DNA of 6,691 nt, from the NCBI GenBank assembly GCA_948517135.1, contig CAORJJ010000095.1:1-6691 (forward strand), given 5' to 3'. The notes beneath the pieces are model-generated. The model was given only the letters and a program-made list of their open reading frames with translations. It was not told where the DNA came from and did not search any database. The translations under genes were made by a program, and so were the position numbers. Below, one piece after another: positions 1-5,369 of this stretch; positions within the stretch are counted from its first letter, which is position 1; every line of letters starts with the position of its first letter. This DNA is from an uncultured Clostridia bacterium. GTDB taxonomy: Bacteria > Bacillota > Clostridia > TANB77 > CAG-508.

Positions 1-288
1 GTTTATTTCTTTTGCAATTATTGTATTGTAACCTTCTTTTTTTACTGCTGTTAATAAATAATCTTCTATTTGATTTTCTAAGTTTATAATTGCTATATTC
101 TTTTCTGTTTGTATGTATTGTGAAATTTTTCTTCTTTTATCTGATGGTTTTAATGTGTCTTCTGGCATAAGCCAAACCATTCCATTTTTTATTGCGCCAT
201 CTATTCTATTTTCTTTACATAGTTTTATAATTCTTCTTTCAGATATTCCCCATTTTTCTGAAAATTGTTTTGCTGTTAAATATCCCAA
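1..288 (-). CDS. Helix-turn-helix DNA-binding protein, excisionase/MerR-like (partial, C-terminus outside the window)
   Basis: The first 96 residues are visible and the frame stays open to the window edge. Residues 1-50 read as a small winged-helix/excisionase-type DNA-binding domain: MGYLTAKQFSEKWGISERRI, then a recognition-helix region (IIKLCKENRIDGA) and a wing ending in VWLMPED. This resembles the HTH domains of MerR/Xis-like proteins common in clostridia. Residues 51-60 are basic (KRRK). Residues 61-96 form a second, unrecognised part (NLENQIEDYLLTAVKKEGYN). The start is a TTG at 288: an AAGGAGG ribosome binding site lies 8 bases upstream, the HTH fold begins immediately, and the first in-frame ATG (codon 37) would destroy the domain. 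It has its own promoter and is separated from the acetyltransferase gene by a terminator. It probably binds DNA; the target and the function of the C-terminal part are unknown. Confidence 0.75.
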   Translation of the reverse strand, partial: MGYLTAKQFSEKWGISERRIIKLCKENRIDGAIKNGMVWLMPEDTLKPSDKRRKISQYIQTEKNIAIINLENQIEDYLLTAVKKEGYNTIIAKEIN

Positions 289-296
289 ATATAACG

Positions 297-303
297 CCTC
301 CTT
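297..303 (-). promoter_or_regulatory. Ribosome binding site that fixes the TTG start of the HTH gene
   Basis: On the minus strand this reads AAGGAGG, a near-perfect Shine-Dalgarno, 8 bases before TTG at 288. No ATG or GTG in the same frame lies at a suitable distance, so the TTG is the start codon. Confidence 0.75.
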
Positions 304-308
304 TTTGT

Positions 309-355
309 ATTGTTCTGTTTTCGGTATATTAATAATATACCATTTTCAGAACAAT
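309..355. repeat. Concentric (nested) palindrome over the HTH promoter, candidate operator
   Basis: Two perfect inverted repeats share one centre at position 332. The outer arms are ATTGTTCTG (309-317) and CAGAACAAT (347-355). The inner arms are GGTATATT (323-330) and AATATACC (334-341). The 5-base stretches between outer and inner arms do not pair. The inner palindrome covers the -10 box and the expected start site; the right outer arm lies just inside the -35 box; the left outer arm falls in the leader. This is the geometry of a repressor operator with four half-sites. The adjacent HTH protein is the simplest candidate binder, which would make the gene autoregulated; that is inference. Confidence 0.7.
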
Positions 356-360
356 GTCAA
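332..360 (-). promoter_or_regulatory. Near-consensus sigma-A promoter of the HTH gene
   Basis: On the minus strand a perfect -35 box TTGACA (360-355) is followed by a 17-base spacer and a -10 box TATTAT (337-332; 5 of 6 matches to TATAAT). Transcription should start near 325, leaving a leader of about 37 bases before the TTG start. Its overlap with a concentric palindrome implies repression. It abuts the T-tail of the upstream terminator. Confidence 0.8.
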
Positions 361-398
361 TATATAAAATAAAAATCTTTAGATTTTATCTAAAGATT
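361..398 (-). terminator. Rho-independent terminator after the acetyltransferase gene
   Basis: A perfect 10-bp inverted repeat (374-383 with 389-398, 5-base loop) is followed in the minus direction by a U-rich tail over 373-361. The first arm contains the last codons and the TAG stop (392-390) of the acetyltransferase gene, so the terminator overlaps the coding end. It closes the FMN reductase-acetyltransferase unit right before the promoter of the HTH gene. Confidence 0.8.
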
Positions 399-869
399 CT
401 TTAAAACTGTATTTAATTCCCCACTAATTATCTTCCAATCATCTATTATTTCAAATCCAAGCTTTTCATACCATTTTAGTGGATATCTATTATCATCAAA
501 ATATGTATGAGCTTCCATAAATTTTGCATCATACTTTCTAATTGCTAAATTAAAATGCTCTTTATATAACTCTGATGCAATTCCATTTTTCTGATATTTT
601 CTATCCACAAATACTTCTGTATCTTCTAAATGTGTACCATCACACCACGGCTTTATTAAAGACATTATTGCACCAACTGGATTTTGCTCATAATATGCTA
701 CTAAAAATAAATCTGGATATTGTTTATAAAAATACATTAAGAGACTTTTGGCAGTCGCTTTAGTCCATTTTTCTTTTAAAACAGAATTACTATATAAATC
801 AACATATATTTCAGCTAAACTGTCTAAATCATTCTCACTTCTTAAATTTTCTATTCTAAAATTTTTCAT
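390..869 (-). CDS. GNAT family N-acetyltransferase
   Basis: A 159-residue single-domain GNAT protein, a normal length for the family; it should transfer an acetyl group from acetyl-CoA to an amine. The acetyl-CoA pyrophosphate-binding motif is seen as QKNGIA (residues 93-98, the Q/RxxGxG/A signature) at the start of the long helix, preceded by the beta-4 strand (residues 83-89, TEVFVDR). The usual C-terminal signature follows: N127, then KWYEKLGFE (132-140), which packs against CoA. The substrate cannot be read from the sequence. The start ATG lies one base after the stop of the flavoprotein gene, and its GGAGG site is formed by the last codons of that gene, so the two are translationally linked. 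The stop codon is inside the terminator stem. Confidence 0.88.
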   Translation of the reverse strand: MKNFRIENLRSENDLDSLAEIYVDLYSNSVLKEKWTKATAKSLLMYFYKQYPDLFLVAYYEQNPVGAIMSLIKPWCDGTHLEDTEVFVDRKYQKNGIASELYKEHFNLAIRKYDAKFMEAHTYFDDNRYPLKWYEKLGFEIIDDWKIISGELNTVLKNL

Positions 870-870
870 A

Positions 871-1410
871 TTATTCCTCCAAAATTTTTTCTAATTCACT
901 ACACATCTTATTAATATTTGAAATTTCCAAGTCATTTTCTCCATAACAATTATAAAATTTATAATTGAATATATTATTCATATTACAATTATTTGAAAAC
1001 TCTATTAGACTATTTAAAGAACTATCAATATATTTATCTTCTTTTGAGGTTTGTCCAACACTTATTCCAATGAACTTTTTAGAACTAAAATCACATATAG
1101 AGCATAATGGATTTAATCTATCTATAAAAATTTTTAAATCACCTGATAATAAACTAAATCTTGATGGTGTTATAAAAACTATATAATCACTTTTATCAAA
1201 CAATTCTAAATTTCTTTTCATATCATCATCATAAATACATTTATTTGTTTCATCACATTCCAAACAACCTGTACATAAATTAATTTTCTGCTTTCCTGGA
1301 ATTACTAATTCTGTTTTTATATTTTGTTTATCAAATGTTTCTTTTATTTTACTTCCTATTCTTAATGAATTTCCTTCTCTTTGGCTTCCAACTACAATTA
1401 AAACTTGCAT
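871..1410 (-). CDS. NAD(P)H-dependent FMN reductase / iron-sulfur flavoprotein-like
   Basis: A 179-residue flavodoxin-fold protein of the NADPH-dependent FMN reductase family; it probably binds FMN and passes electrons from NAD(P)H to a small acceptor in the cytoplasm. The FMN phosphate loop is GSQREGNS (residues 8-15) after the first strand. TPSRFSLLSGDLKIFIDR (81-98) is the conserved second flavin loop and helix. Cysteines 46, 49, 52 and 58 form the CxGCxxC-x5-C pattern between the second and third strands. Clostridial iron-sulfur flavoproteins use a similar site for a 4Fe-4S cluster, while other members keep the cysteines without a proven cluster. More cysteines occur at 103 and 106. It is the first gene of a two-gene unit with its own promoter; GGAGG lies 7 bases before the ATG. 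The physiological acceptor is unknown. Confidence 0.87.
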   Translation of the reverse strand: MQVLIVVGSQREGNSLRIGSKIKETFDKQNIKTELVIPGKQKINLCTGCLECDETNKCIYDDDMKRNLELFDKSDYIVFITPSRFSLLSGDLKIFIDRLNPLCSICDFSSKKFIGISVGQTSKEDKYIDSSLNSLIEFSNNCNMNNIFNYKFYNCYGENDLEISNINKMCSELEKILEE

Positions 1411-1434
1411 ATATTAACCTCCAATTCTTTTACG

Positions 1435-1463
1435 ATTTTATCATAACTTAATATTTTCTTCAA
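1435..1463 (-). promoter_or_regulatory. Extended -10 promoter for the FMN reductase-acetyltransferase unit
   Basis: The minus strand carries TTGAAG (1463-1458; 4 of 6 matches to the -35 consensus), a 17-base spacer and TAAAAT (1440-1435; 5 of 6 matches to the -10 consensus). A TG one base upstream of the -10 box gives an extended -10 element. It lies between the hairpin at 1476-1505 and the GGAGG at 1422-1418. Confidence 0.6.
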
Positions 1464-1475
1464 CCACATAAATTT

Positions 1476-1505
1476 AAACACCTAGATTTTGTAATCTAGG
1501 TGTTT
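1476..1505. terminator. Perfect 13-bp hairpin, probable bidirectional terminator
   Basis: Arms 1476-1488 and 1493-1505 are exact reverse complements with a 4-base loop. It lies 14 bases beyond the stop of the SPL-like gene and ends the long operon. The T-run is much better on the plus strand (seven T from 1503, then AATTTTT) than on the minus strand (TTTAAATTTA). It may therefore stop minus-strand transcripts only moderately and plus-strand (antisense) transcripts strongly, although no plus-strand gene is visible. Confidence 0.7.
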
Positions 1506-1519
1506 TTTTAATTTTTGTA

Positions 1520-2518
1520 CTATACAATATAAATAATTTTATTATTTGGAAAATATTTATTTAAAGCATTTCTAAAAAATATTTCTCCATCATGTTTTAC
1601 ATCAGATTTATACATATACTTTCCTCTACCTCTACCAGTCATTAATTCTTGATTATATAAATTAATGGCATTAGGAAATGCCTCTTGATTAATCATTCTA
1701 TGAACATAACTATATGTCATAAAAATCACTTCAAAAAATACTTCTTCTTTTACTTCATTAGATAAATTATCATACAAATATTTAATTAGGTTTTCATACT
1801 CTTCTTTCCAATTATCTACCATAATTACAGGGGCTATCAAAATTCCTATTTTATACCCAGCTATTTTTAATTTATTAATTGCATTTATTCTATTCTTTAA
1901 TCTTGATGTTCCTATTTCTATTTGATTAATTATCTTTTCTGGATTTACACTCATTCGCACAATAATTCTTCCATTATGCTGAATACTACATATTGAATCT
2001 ACCATATCAAATTTAGTTGGAAATGTTAAATATCCTTTATTTGTTTTACTAAATTCTTTTATTGTCCAATCTAAATTTCCTGTAATTGTATTTTCTAAAA
2101 TTAAATCACTATTACTTCCTATTTCAAAAGTTAATTCTTTATCAGATTTATTTGCTACTTTAATAATCTTATCTAACATTTGCTCCCTATTTACAAAAAT
2201 TCTCAAGTATGCACACTTATTATAATTACATACTAAATAACAATATAAGCACATTGCTGTACATCCAGAAGATGTATATGGTACTAAGTAATCGGATACT
2301 TTATGATTTTCTACAAATTTATGTGTTTTTCTAATTCCTATAATTAGGTTTCTTTTCATATATGGAAACTCAGAATTTTGTTTTTTTCTCATTTCTTCTA
2401 TGTTATTATGATTATCTATAATTATTTTTGGAATATTTTTATATTTTTCTAAAAGTTCTTTTCCAAGAGTATAATTTTCTACATTTTTTTCATAATAAAT
2501 GCTATTTGGTTTAAACAT
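1520..2518 (-). CDS. splB: Spore photoproduct lyase-family radical SAM protein, variant active site
   Basis: A 332-residue protein that aligns over its whole length with spore photoproduct lyase, the radical SAM enzyme that reverts 5-thyminyl-5,6-dihydrothymine in spore DNA. The N-terminus MFKPNSIYYEKN is typical. The CxxxCxxC cluster motif is C86, C90 and C93. Y92 and Y94, the equivalents of the tyrosines proposed to carry the radical, are kept, as are YLTFPTKF, the NGRIIVRMSVN strand, IGILIAPVI and GRGRGKYMYK. The catalytic hydrogen donor (Cys141 in Bacillus subtilis) is replaced by Ser135 in FEIGSNSD, and two extra cysteines (97, 102) follow the cluster. It may act by a modified mechanism or on another substrate, so the gene symbol marks family only. 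I chose ATG 2518 over the TTG at 2551: AGAGGA lies 7 bases before the ATG, while the TTG has no ribosome binding site and adds 11 non-family residues. Confidence 0.8.
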   Translation of the reverse strand: MFKPNSIYYEKNVENYTLGKELLEKYKNIPKIIIDNHNNIEEMRKKQNSEFPYMKRNLIIGIRKTHKFVENHKVSDYLVPYTSSGCTAMCLYCYLVCNYNKCAYLRIFVNREQMLDKIIKVANKSDKELTFEIGSNSDLILENTITGNLDWTIKEFSKTNKGYLTFPTKFDMVDSICSIQHNGRIIVRMSVNPEKIINQIEIGTSRLKNRINAINKLKIAGYKIGILIAPVIMVDNWKEEYENLIKYLYDNLSNEVKEEVFFEVIFMTYSYVHRMINQEAFPNAINLYNQELMTGRGRGKYMYKSDVKHDGEIFFRNALNKYFPNNKIIYIV

Positions 2519-2525
2519 ACTAAAT

Positions 2526-2531
2526 TCCTCT
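2526..2531 (-). promoter_or_regulatory. Ribosome binding site deciding the start of the SPL-like gene
   Basis: It reads AGAGGA on the minus strand, 7 bases before ATG 2518. The alternative in-frame TTG at 2551 is preceded only by an A/T-rich stretch without any Shine-Dalgarno. Confidence 0.65.
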
Positions 2532-2560
2532 AAATTTAGTTTAACCGACAAAAAATAAAA

Positions 2561-3148
2561 TTATACAAAAAATTGTATATTTGCTAATTTACTTTTTAAC
2601 AATTCCAATGCCTTTTTTCTAGCACTTATTTCATTTTTTTCTTCACTTGTTAATTCAGCAAGAGTTTTTCCATTTTCTAATTCAAATATTTCATCAAATC
2701 CAAAACCATTATCTCCTCTTACATTTTCTGCAATATATCCTTCAATATAAGCAACTGCTGTAATAATATTTTTACCTTCTGCTAAAGCAATTGCACTTAT
2801 CCATTTTACTTTTCTTCTTTCCTTTGGCACATCTTTTAATTTATTTATAATTTCTAAATTTCTGTCTCTATCAGAACCTGCATGCCATCTTTTGGTAAAT
2901 ACTCCTGGGAATCCATTAAGATATTCGATTTCGATTCCTGAATCATCTGAAATACATTTTCTTCCTTTTAAATATTTTGATATTTCAGAAGCCTTTTTTA
3001 TGGCATTTTCTTCAAATGTTTCTTTATCTTCTTCAACATCTATATCTATTCCTATTTCTTTAATAGGAATAATTTTATATTCACTTAAAATTTCTTGTGC
3101 CTCTTTTATTTTTCCTTTATTACCTGATGCAATTATTATTTCTTCCAT
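2561..3148 (-). CDS. rdgB: XTP/dITP diphosphatase (RdgB/HAM1 family)
   Basis: A 195-residue HAM1/RdgB protein, the usual length. These cytoplasmic enzymes hydrolyse non-canonical purine triphosphates (ITP, dITP, XTP) to monophosphate and pyrophosphate, keeping deaminated bases out of nucleic acids. Visible signatures are SGNKGK (8-13, the S/TxNxxK triphosphate loop), ETFEENA (43-49), SDDSG (67-71, with the catalytic/metal Asp pair), LNGFPGVFTKRW (77-88) and GDNGFGFDEIF (145-155). The usual base-recognition motif SHRG near the C-terminus reads SARK (175-178), so the His is Ala. Ribosome binding site AAAGGA precedes the ATG. It lies 21 bases after the NrtR-like gene, in an operon with a purine gene, which suits a nucleotide-pool role. 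The family is certain; exact base specificity is less so because of the His-to-Ala change. Confidence 0.92.
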   Translation of the reverse strand: MEEIIIASGNKGKIKEAQEILSEYKIIPIKEIGIDIDVEEDKETFEENAIKKASEISKYLKGRKCISDDSGIEIEYLNGFPGVFTKRWHAGSDRDRNLEIINKLKDVPKERRKVKWISAIALAEGKNIITAVAYIEGYIAENVRGDNGFGFDEIFELENGKTLAELTSEEKNEISARKKALELLKSKLANIQFFV

Positions 3149-3169
3149 TATTTTTCCTTTCTAACAAAT

Positions 3170-3931
3170 TTATACCCAATATTCTAAAAACTCTTCATTA
3201 AAAGTATATTTATTTGATGGTCTAAATGCTGATTCTTTAACTACTTTTTCTGTTTTCTTTATCATTGGATCTATTTTCTTTCTAAAATTTGCTGCAACTA
3301 ATTTCTTATCTAGTATTATTTCATAAACTTGTTGAAGTTCTGAAATAGTAAATTCTTCTAATAGAAAACTAAACGCTATATTTGTATTTTCAATTCTATT
3401 ACGCAATCTTTTTATTCCAGTATGAATTATTATTGATGTTAACTCTGAAATTTTTGGTGTTCCTACTAATTTATTAATATATTCTACACTATTTTTTTCT
3501 TTTTTCATCAAAGTTTCAATTTCATATTCTATTGTTTGATTTTCACTTTCTAAAATTACATTTTGTATTCTCTTTTCACCTTCCAAATTTTCAATTGTTA
3601 TATCATAAAATTCTAGAGGTAAAGTTTCATTTTCTATTTGTTCTCTATTTACAATAACCAAATATGTTACAATTAATTCTGACTCTTCATTATAATACTG
3701 TGGATCTCCCCATGTATATAATTGTTCAATGTAAAACTTAGTATTTCCAAACATTTCTTTCAAATTATTACACACCATAGTTTTCATATCTTCTTTATTG
3801 TTAATATCAAATATTGGTAAACTATTTTTATTATCTAAAGCTATTTGTAGCTTTTTTTCTTTAAGTCTTCTTACATCAGTTCTTTCTTTATTATCAGTAC
3901 TAAATATAATTACATTACTTTTGACATTCAT
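3170..3931 (-). CDS. NrtR-like transcriptional regulator (degenerate Nudix domain plus winged helix)
   Basis: A 253-residue two-domain protein. Residues 1-155 resemble the Nudix domain of ADP-ribose pyrophosphatase/NrtR proteins, best seen in YIEQLYTWGDP (67-77) followed by LIVTYLVIVN (86-95). The Nudix box position (about 38-62) reads NNLKEMFG where an active enzyme has REUxEExG, so the metal-binding glutamates are lost and hydrolysis is unlikely. Residues 185-245 match the winged-helix domain of NrtR regulators: FLLEEFTISELQQVYEIIL, then AANFRKKI and a final KYTF strand. NrtR proteins use the dead Nudix fold to sense ADP-ribose or related nucleotides and repress operons; the ligand here is unknown. 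I start at ATG 3931 because GGGAGA lies 8 bases upstream; ATG 3949 has no ribosome binding site and adds six residues. It overlaps the preceding gene by 17 bases. Confidence 0.78.
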   Translation of the reverse strand: MNVKSNVIIFSTDNKERTDVRRLKEKKLQIALDNKNSLPIFDINNKEDMKTMVCNNLKEMFGNTKFYIEQLYTWGDPQYYNEESELIVTYLVIVNREQIENETLPLEFYDITIENLEGEKRIQNVILESENQTIEYEIETLMKKEKNSVEYINKLVGTPKISELTSIIIHTGIKRLRNRIENTNIAFSFLLEEFTISELQQVYEIILDKKLVAANFRKKIDPMIKKTEKVVKESAFRPSNKYTFNEEFLEYWV

Positions 3932-4406
3932 AATTAATTTCTCCCACATATTTTTTACACATTTGATTAATTGGCATTTTTCCTACTGTTTCTATAAAAG
4001 AGATTATATCATCAAACTTTAAAATTGTTAAGGCTTTATCTTCAAATTTCACACAATTTTGAAGCTCATTAGGCAATTGTATATTATATTTTTTTATTAA
4101 TATTGGATTTAAGACATTATAATCATCATATATTTGAGGTGCCCACTTTCCTAAAAGTTTATTATAAAATAAGTAATCTGTTACAAGATGTAAAAAATAT
4201 CCTTTATTATAATCTTTTTTTAAATCATGCTTTTGTAAGAACATTTTTAAATTTGGATTACTACTATTTCCATAATGAGCATCTATTCCTACACTTTTTA
4301 ATAAGTCTGGTGCAATAACTCCTCTCATAAATTCTTCTTTATTTACTACATTACTTAATTTAGCATTTTTTTCAGCAACAGCTAAATGTATTACATATCC
4401 TGGCAT
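3915..4406 (-). CDS. Zinc-dependent phospholipase C-family protein (function unknown)
   Basis: A 163-residue protein with the pattern of the zinc-dependent phospholipase C/S1-P1-like superfamily: MPGYVIHL at the N-terminus (His7), a GVIAPDL motif (Asp34), further histidines at 44 and 60, and GYFLHLVTDYLF (69-80), which supplies the HxxxD pair His73/Asp77. These are the expected metal ligands. Unlike secreted clostridial alpha-toxin-type enzymes, it has no signal peptide and no C-terminal C2-like domain, so it is probably cytoplasmic; many bacterial genomes carry such short members of unknown substrate. It starts 2 bases after the HisA-HisI stop with only a weak ribosome binding site (GAAG), which suggests translational coupling. 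A phosphoester hydrolase role is inference from the fold; lipase activity should not be assumed. Confidence 0.7.
   Translation of the reverse strand: MPGYVIHLAVAEKNAKLSNVVNKEEFMRGVIAPDLLKSVGIDAHYGNSSNPNLKMFLQKHDLKKDYNKGYFLHLVTDYLFYNKLLGKWAPQIYDDYNVLNPILIKKYNIQLPNELQNCVKFEDKALTILKFDDIISFIETVGKMPINQMCKKYVGEINYECQK
3940..3945 (-). promoter_or_regulatory. Ribosome binding site deciding the start of the NrtR-like gene
   Basis: GGGAGA on the minus strand lies 8 bases before ATG 3931, inside the coding end of the preceding gene. The upstream ATG at 3949 overlaps this region and has only A/T-rich sequence before it. Confidence 0.6.
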
Positions 4407-4408
4407 AT

Positions 4409-5368
4409 TTATACTTCAAAGCATGTTCTTTTGTTTCTATGACACGCTACTCCTTTCTGTGATACTAAAAATAATAAAGTATCTGAATCGCAATCTAAAT
4501 ATATTTTTTCAATTTTTTGAGTATTTCCACTTGTTTCACCTTTAGTCCACAACATTTTTCTAGATCTACTATAATATGTAGCTAAATTTAATTCATAAGT
4601 TTTTTTCAAGCTTTTTTTATTTGAATATGCTAGCATTAAAACTTCTTTTGTAGCAGCATCCTGAACTATTGTAGGAATCAAACTATCTTGTTTTTCAAAA
4701 TCCATAATTTCTATATAACAATCAATTATATTTAATTTTCCTGAAGTTATTGCCATTCCTAAAACTTGATCTAAACCTAATTTGTGAATATATTTAATTT
4801 CATTTATTGTTGTAATTCCACCAGCTACCATAATATCATTTTTTGTTTTTCCTACTAAGCTTTCAAAAAAGTTCAAGTTAGTTCCTTCATTTAGCCCTTC
4901 AACATCTACATTTGTAACCAAATACTTTCTACAATATTCTTCTAGTTCTTTCATCCTATCATAAATATTATGTTCTTCGAGTTCTTTCCATCCTTTTACT
5001 GCAATTTTTCCTTGTTTTACATCTAATGCAACAATTACTTTGTTTTTTGGTAATTTCATTAGAAATTCTTTATTAGCTTTGGTTCCAACTATAATACTTT
5101 TAGCACCTGCATCAATATATTCTTTAGCAATTTCTAGGTTTCTAATTCCACCACCAACGTTACAATCAATTTGTTCACAAATTCTTTTTATTAACTCTTT
5201 ATTATCTCCGTTTCCCATAGCAGAATCTAAATCTATTACATTTATTTCTGGAAATATTTTATATTGTTCAATTATTTTATCAATATTGCTGTTTTCATAA
5301 ACTTTTTCTTTTCCTTGTCTTAATTGAACAACTTTTCCATTCATTATATCTATTGAAGGTATTATCAT
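4409..5368 (-). CDS. hisA-hisI: Bifunctional HisA-HisI fusion: ProFAR isomerase plus phosphoribosyl-AMP cyclohydrolase
   Basis: A 319-residue fusion of two histidine enzymes. Residues 1-220 are a HisA half-repeat TIM barrel: IPSIDI with catalytic Asp7, GKVVQLRQG (11-19), VGGGIR (71-76) and VAGGIT (181-186) phosphate loops, VALDV with second catalytic Asp116, KGW (125-127) and EGTNL (Thr163). Residues 224-319 are a complete HisI: LIPTIVQD (230-237), EVLMLAYSN (242-250), SRSRKMLWTKGETSGNTQ (267-284), LDCDSD (291-296; magnesium aspartates and a zinc Cys), ACH (308-310) and TCF (315-317), supplying the other zinc cysteines. HisI opens the adenine ring of PR-AMP to give ProFAR; HisA isomerises ProFAR to PRFAR. 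The order in the protein (A then I) is the reverse of the reaction order, and almost no linker separates the domains. The ATG lies one base after the HisE-like stop, with GGGAGA upstream. Confidence 0.92.
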   Translation of the reverse strand: MIIPSIDIMNGKVVQLRQGKEKVYENSNIDKIIEQYKIFPEINVIDLDSAMGNGDNKELIKRICEQIDCNVGGGIRNLEIAKEYIDAGAKSIIVGTKANKEFLMKLPKNKVIVALDVKQGKIAVKGWKELEEHNIYDRMKELEEYCRKYLVTNVDVEGLNEGTNLNFFESLVGKTKNDIMVAGGITTINEIKYIHKLGLDQVLGMAITSGKLNIIDCYIEIMDFEKQDSLIPTIVQDAATKEVLMLAYSNKKSLKKTYELNLATYYSRSRKMLWTKGETSGNTQKIEKIYLDCDSDTLLFLVSQKGVACHRNKRTCFEV

Positions 5369-5369
5369 T

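Noticed and set aside
113..367. Plus-strand open frame of 84 codons
   Set aside because: It lies antisense to the HTH gene, crosses its ribosome binding site, promoter and operator, and its product is a low-complexity, Phe/Ile/Ser-rich sequence typical of the reverse of AT-rich coding DNA.
2519..2551. TTG at 2551 as start of the SPL-like gene
   Set aside because: It has no Shine-Dalgarno and would add 11 residues not seen in the family; ATG 2518 has AGAGGA at 7 bases and begins the family-typical MFKP sequence.
2892..3164. Plus-strand open frame of 90 codons
   Set aside because: It is antisense to rdgB, whose motifs are unambiguous, and has no independent support. The same holds for the plus-strand frames at 575-763, 965-1186, 3798-4022 and 4103-4318.
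3170..3931. Annotation as an active Nudix hydrolase
   Set aside because: The Nudix box has lost the REUxEE glutamates, while the C-terminal winged helix is well preserved.
3932..3949. ATG at 3949 as start of the NrtR-like gene
   Set aside because: It lacks a ribosome binding site and lengthens the overlap with the preceding gene; ATG 3931 has GGGAGA at 8 bases. The difference is only six residues, so it stays possible.
4409..5368. Possibility that HisA-HisI is a HisF or a generic HisA/HisF-like barrel
   Set aside because: The IPSIDI start, VQLRQG and VALDV fit HisA rather than HisF (which begins near KRIIPCLD), and the attached HisI domain is complete and points to histidine synthesis.
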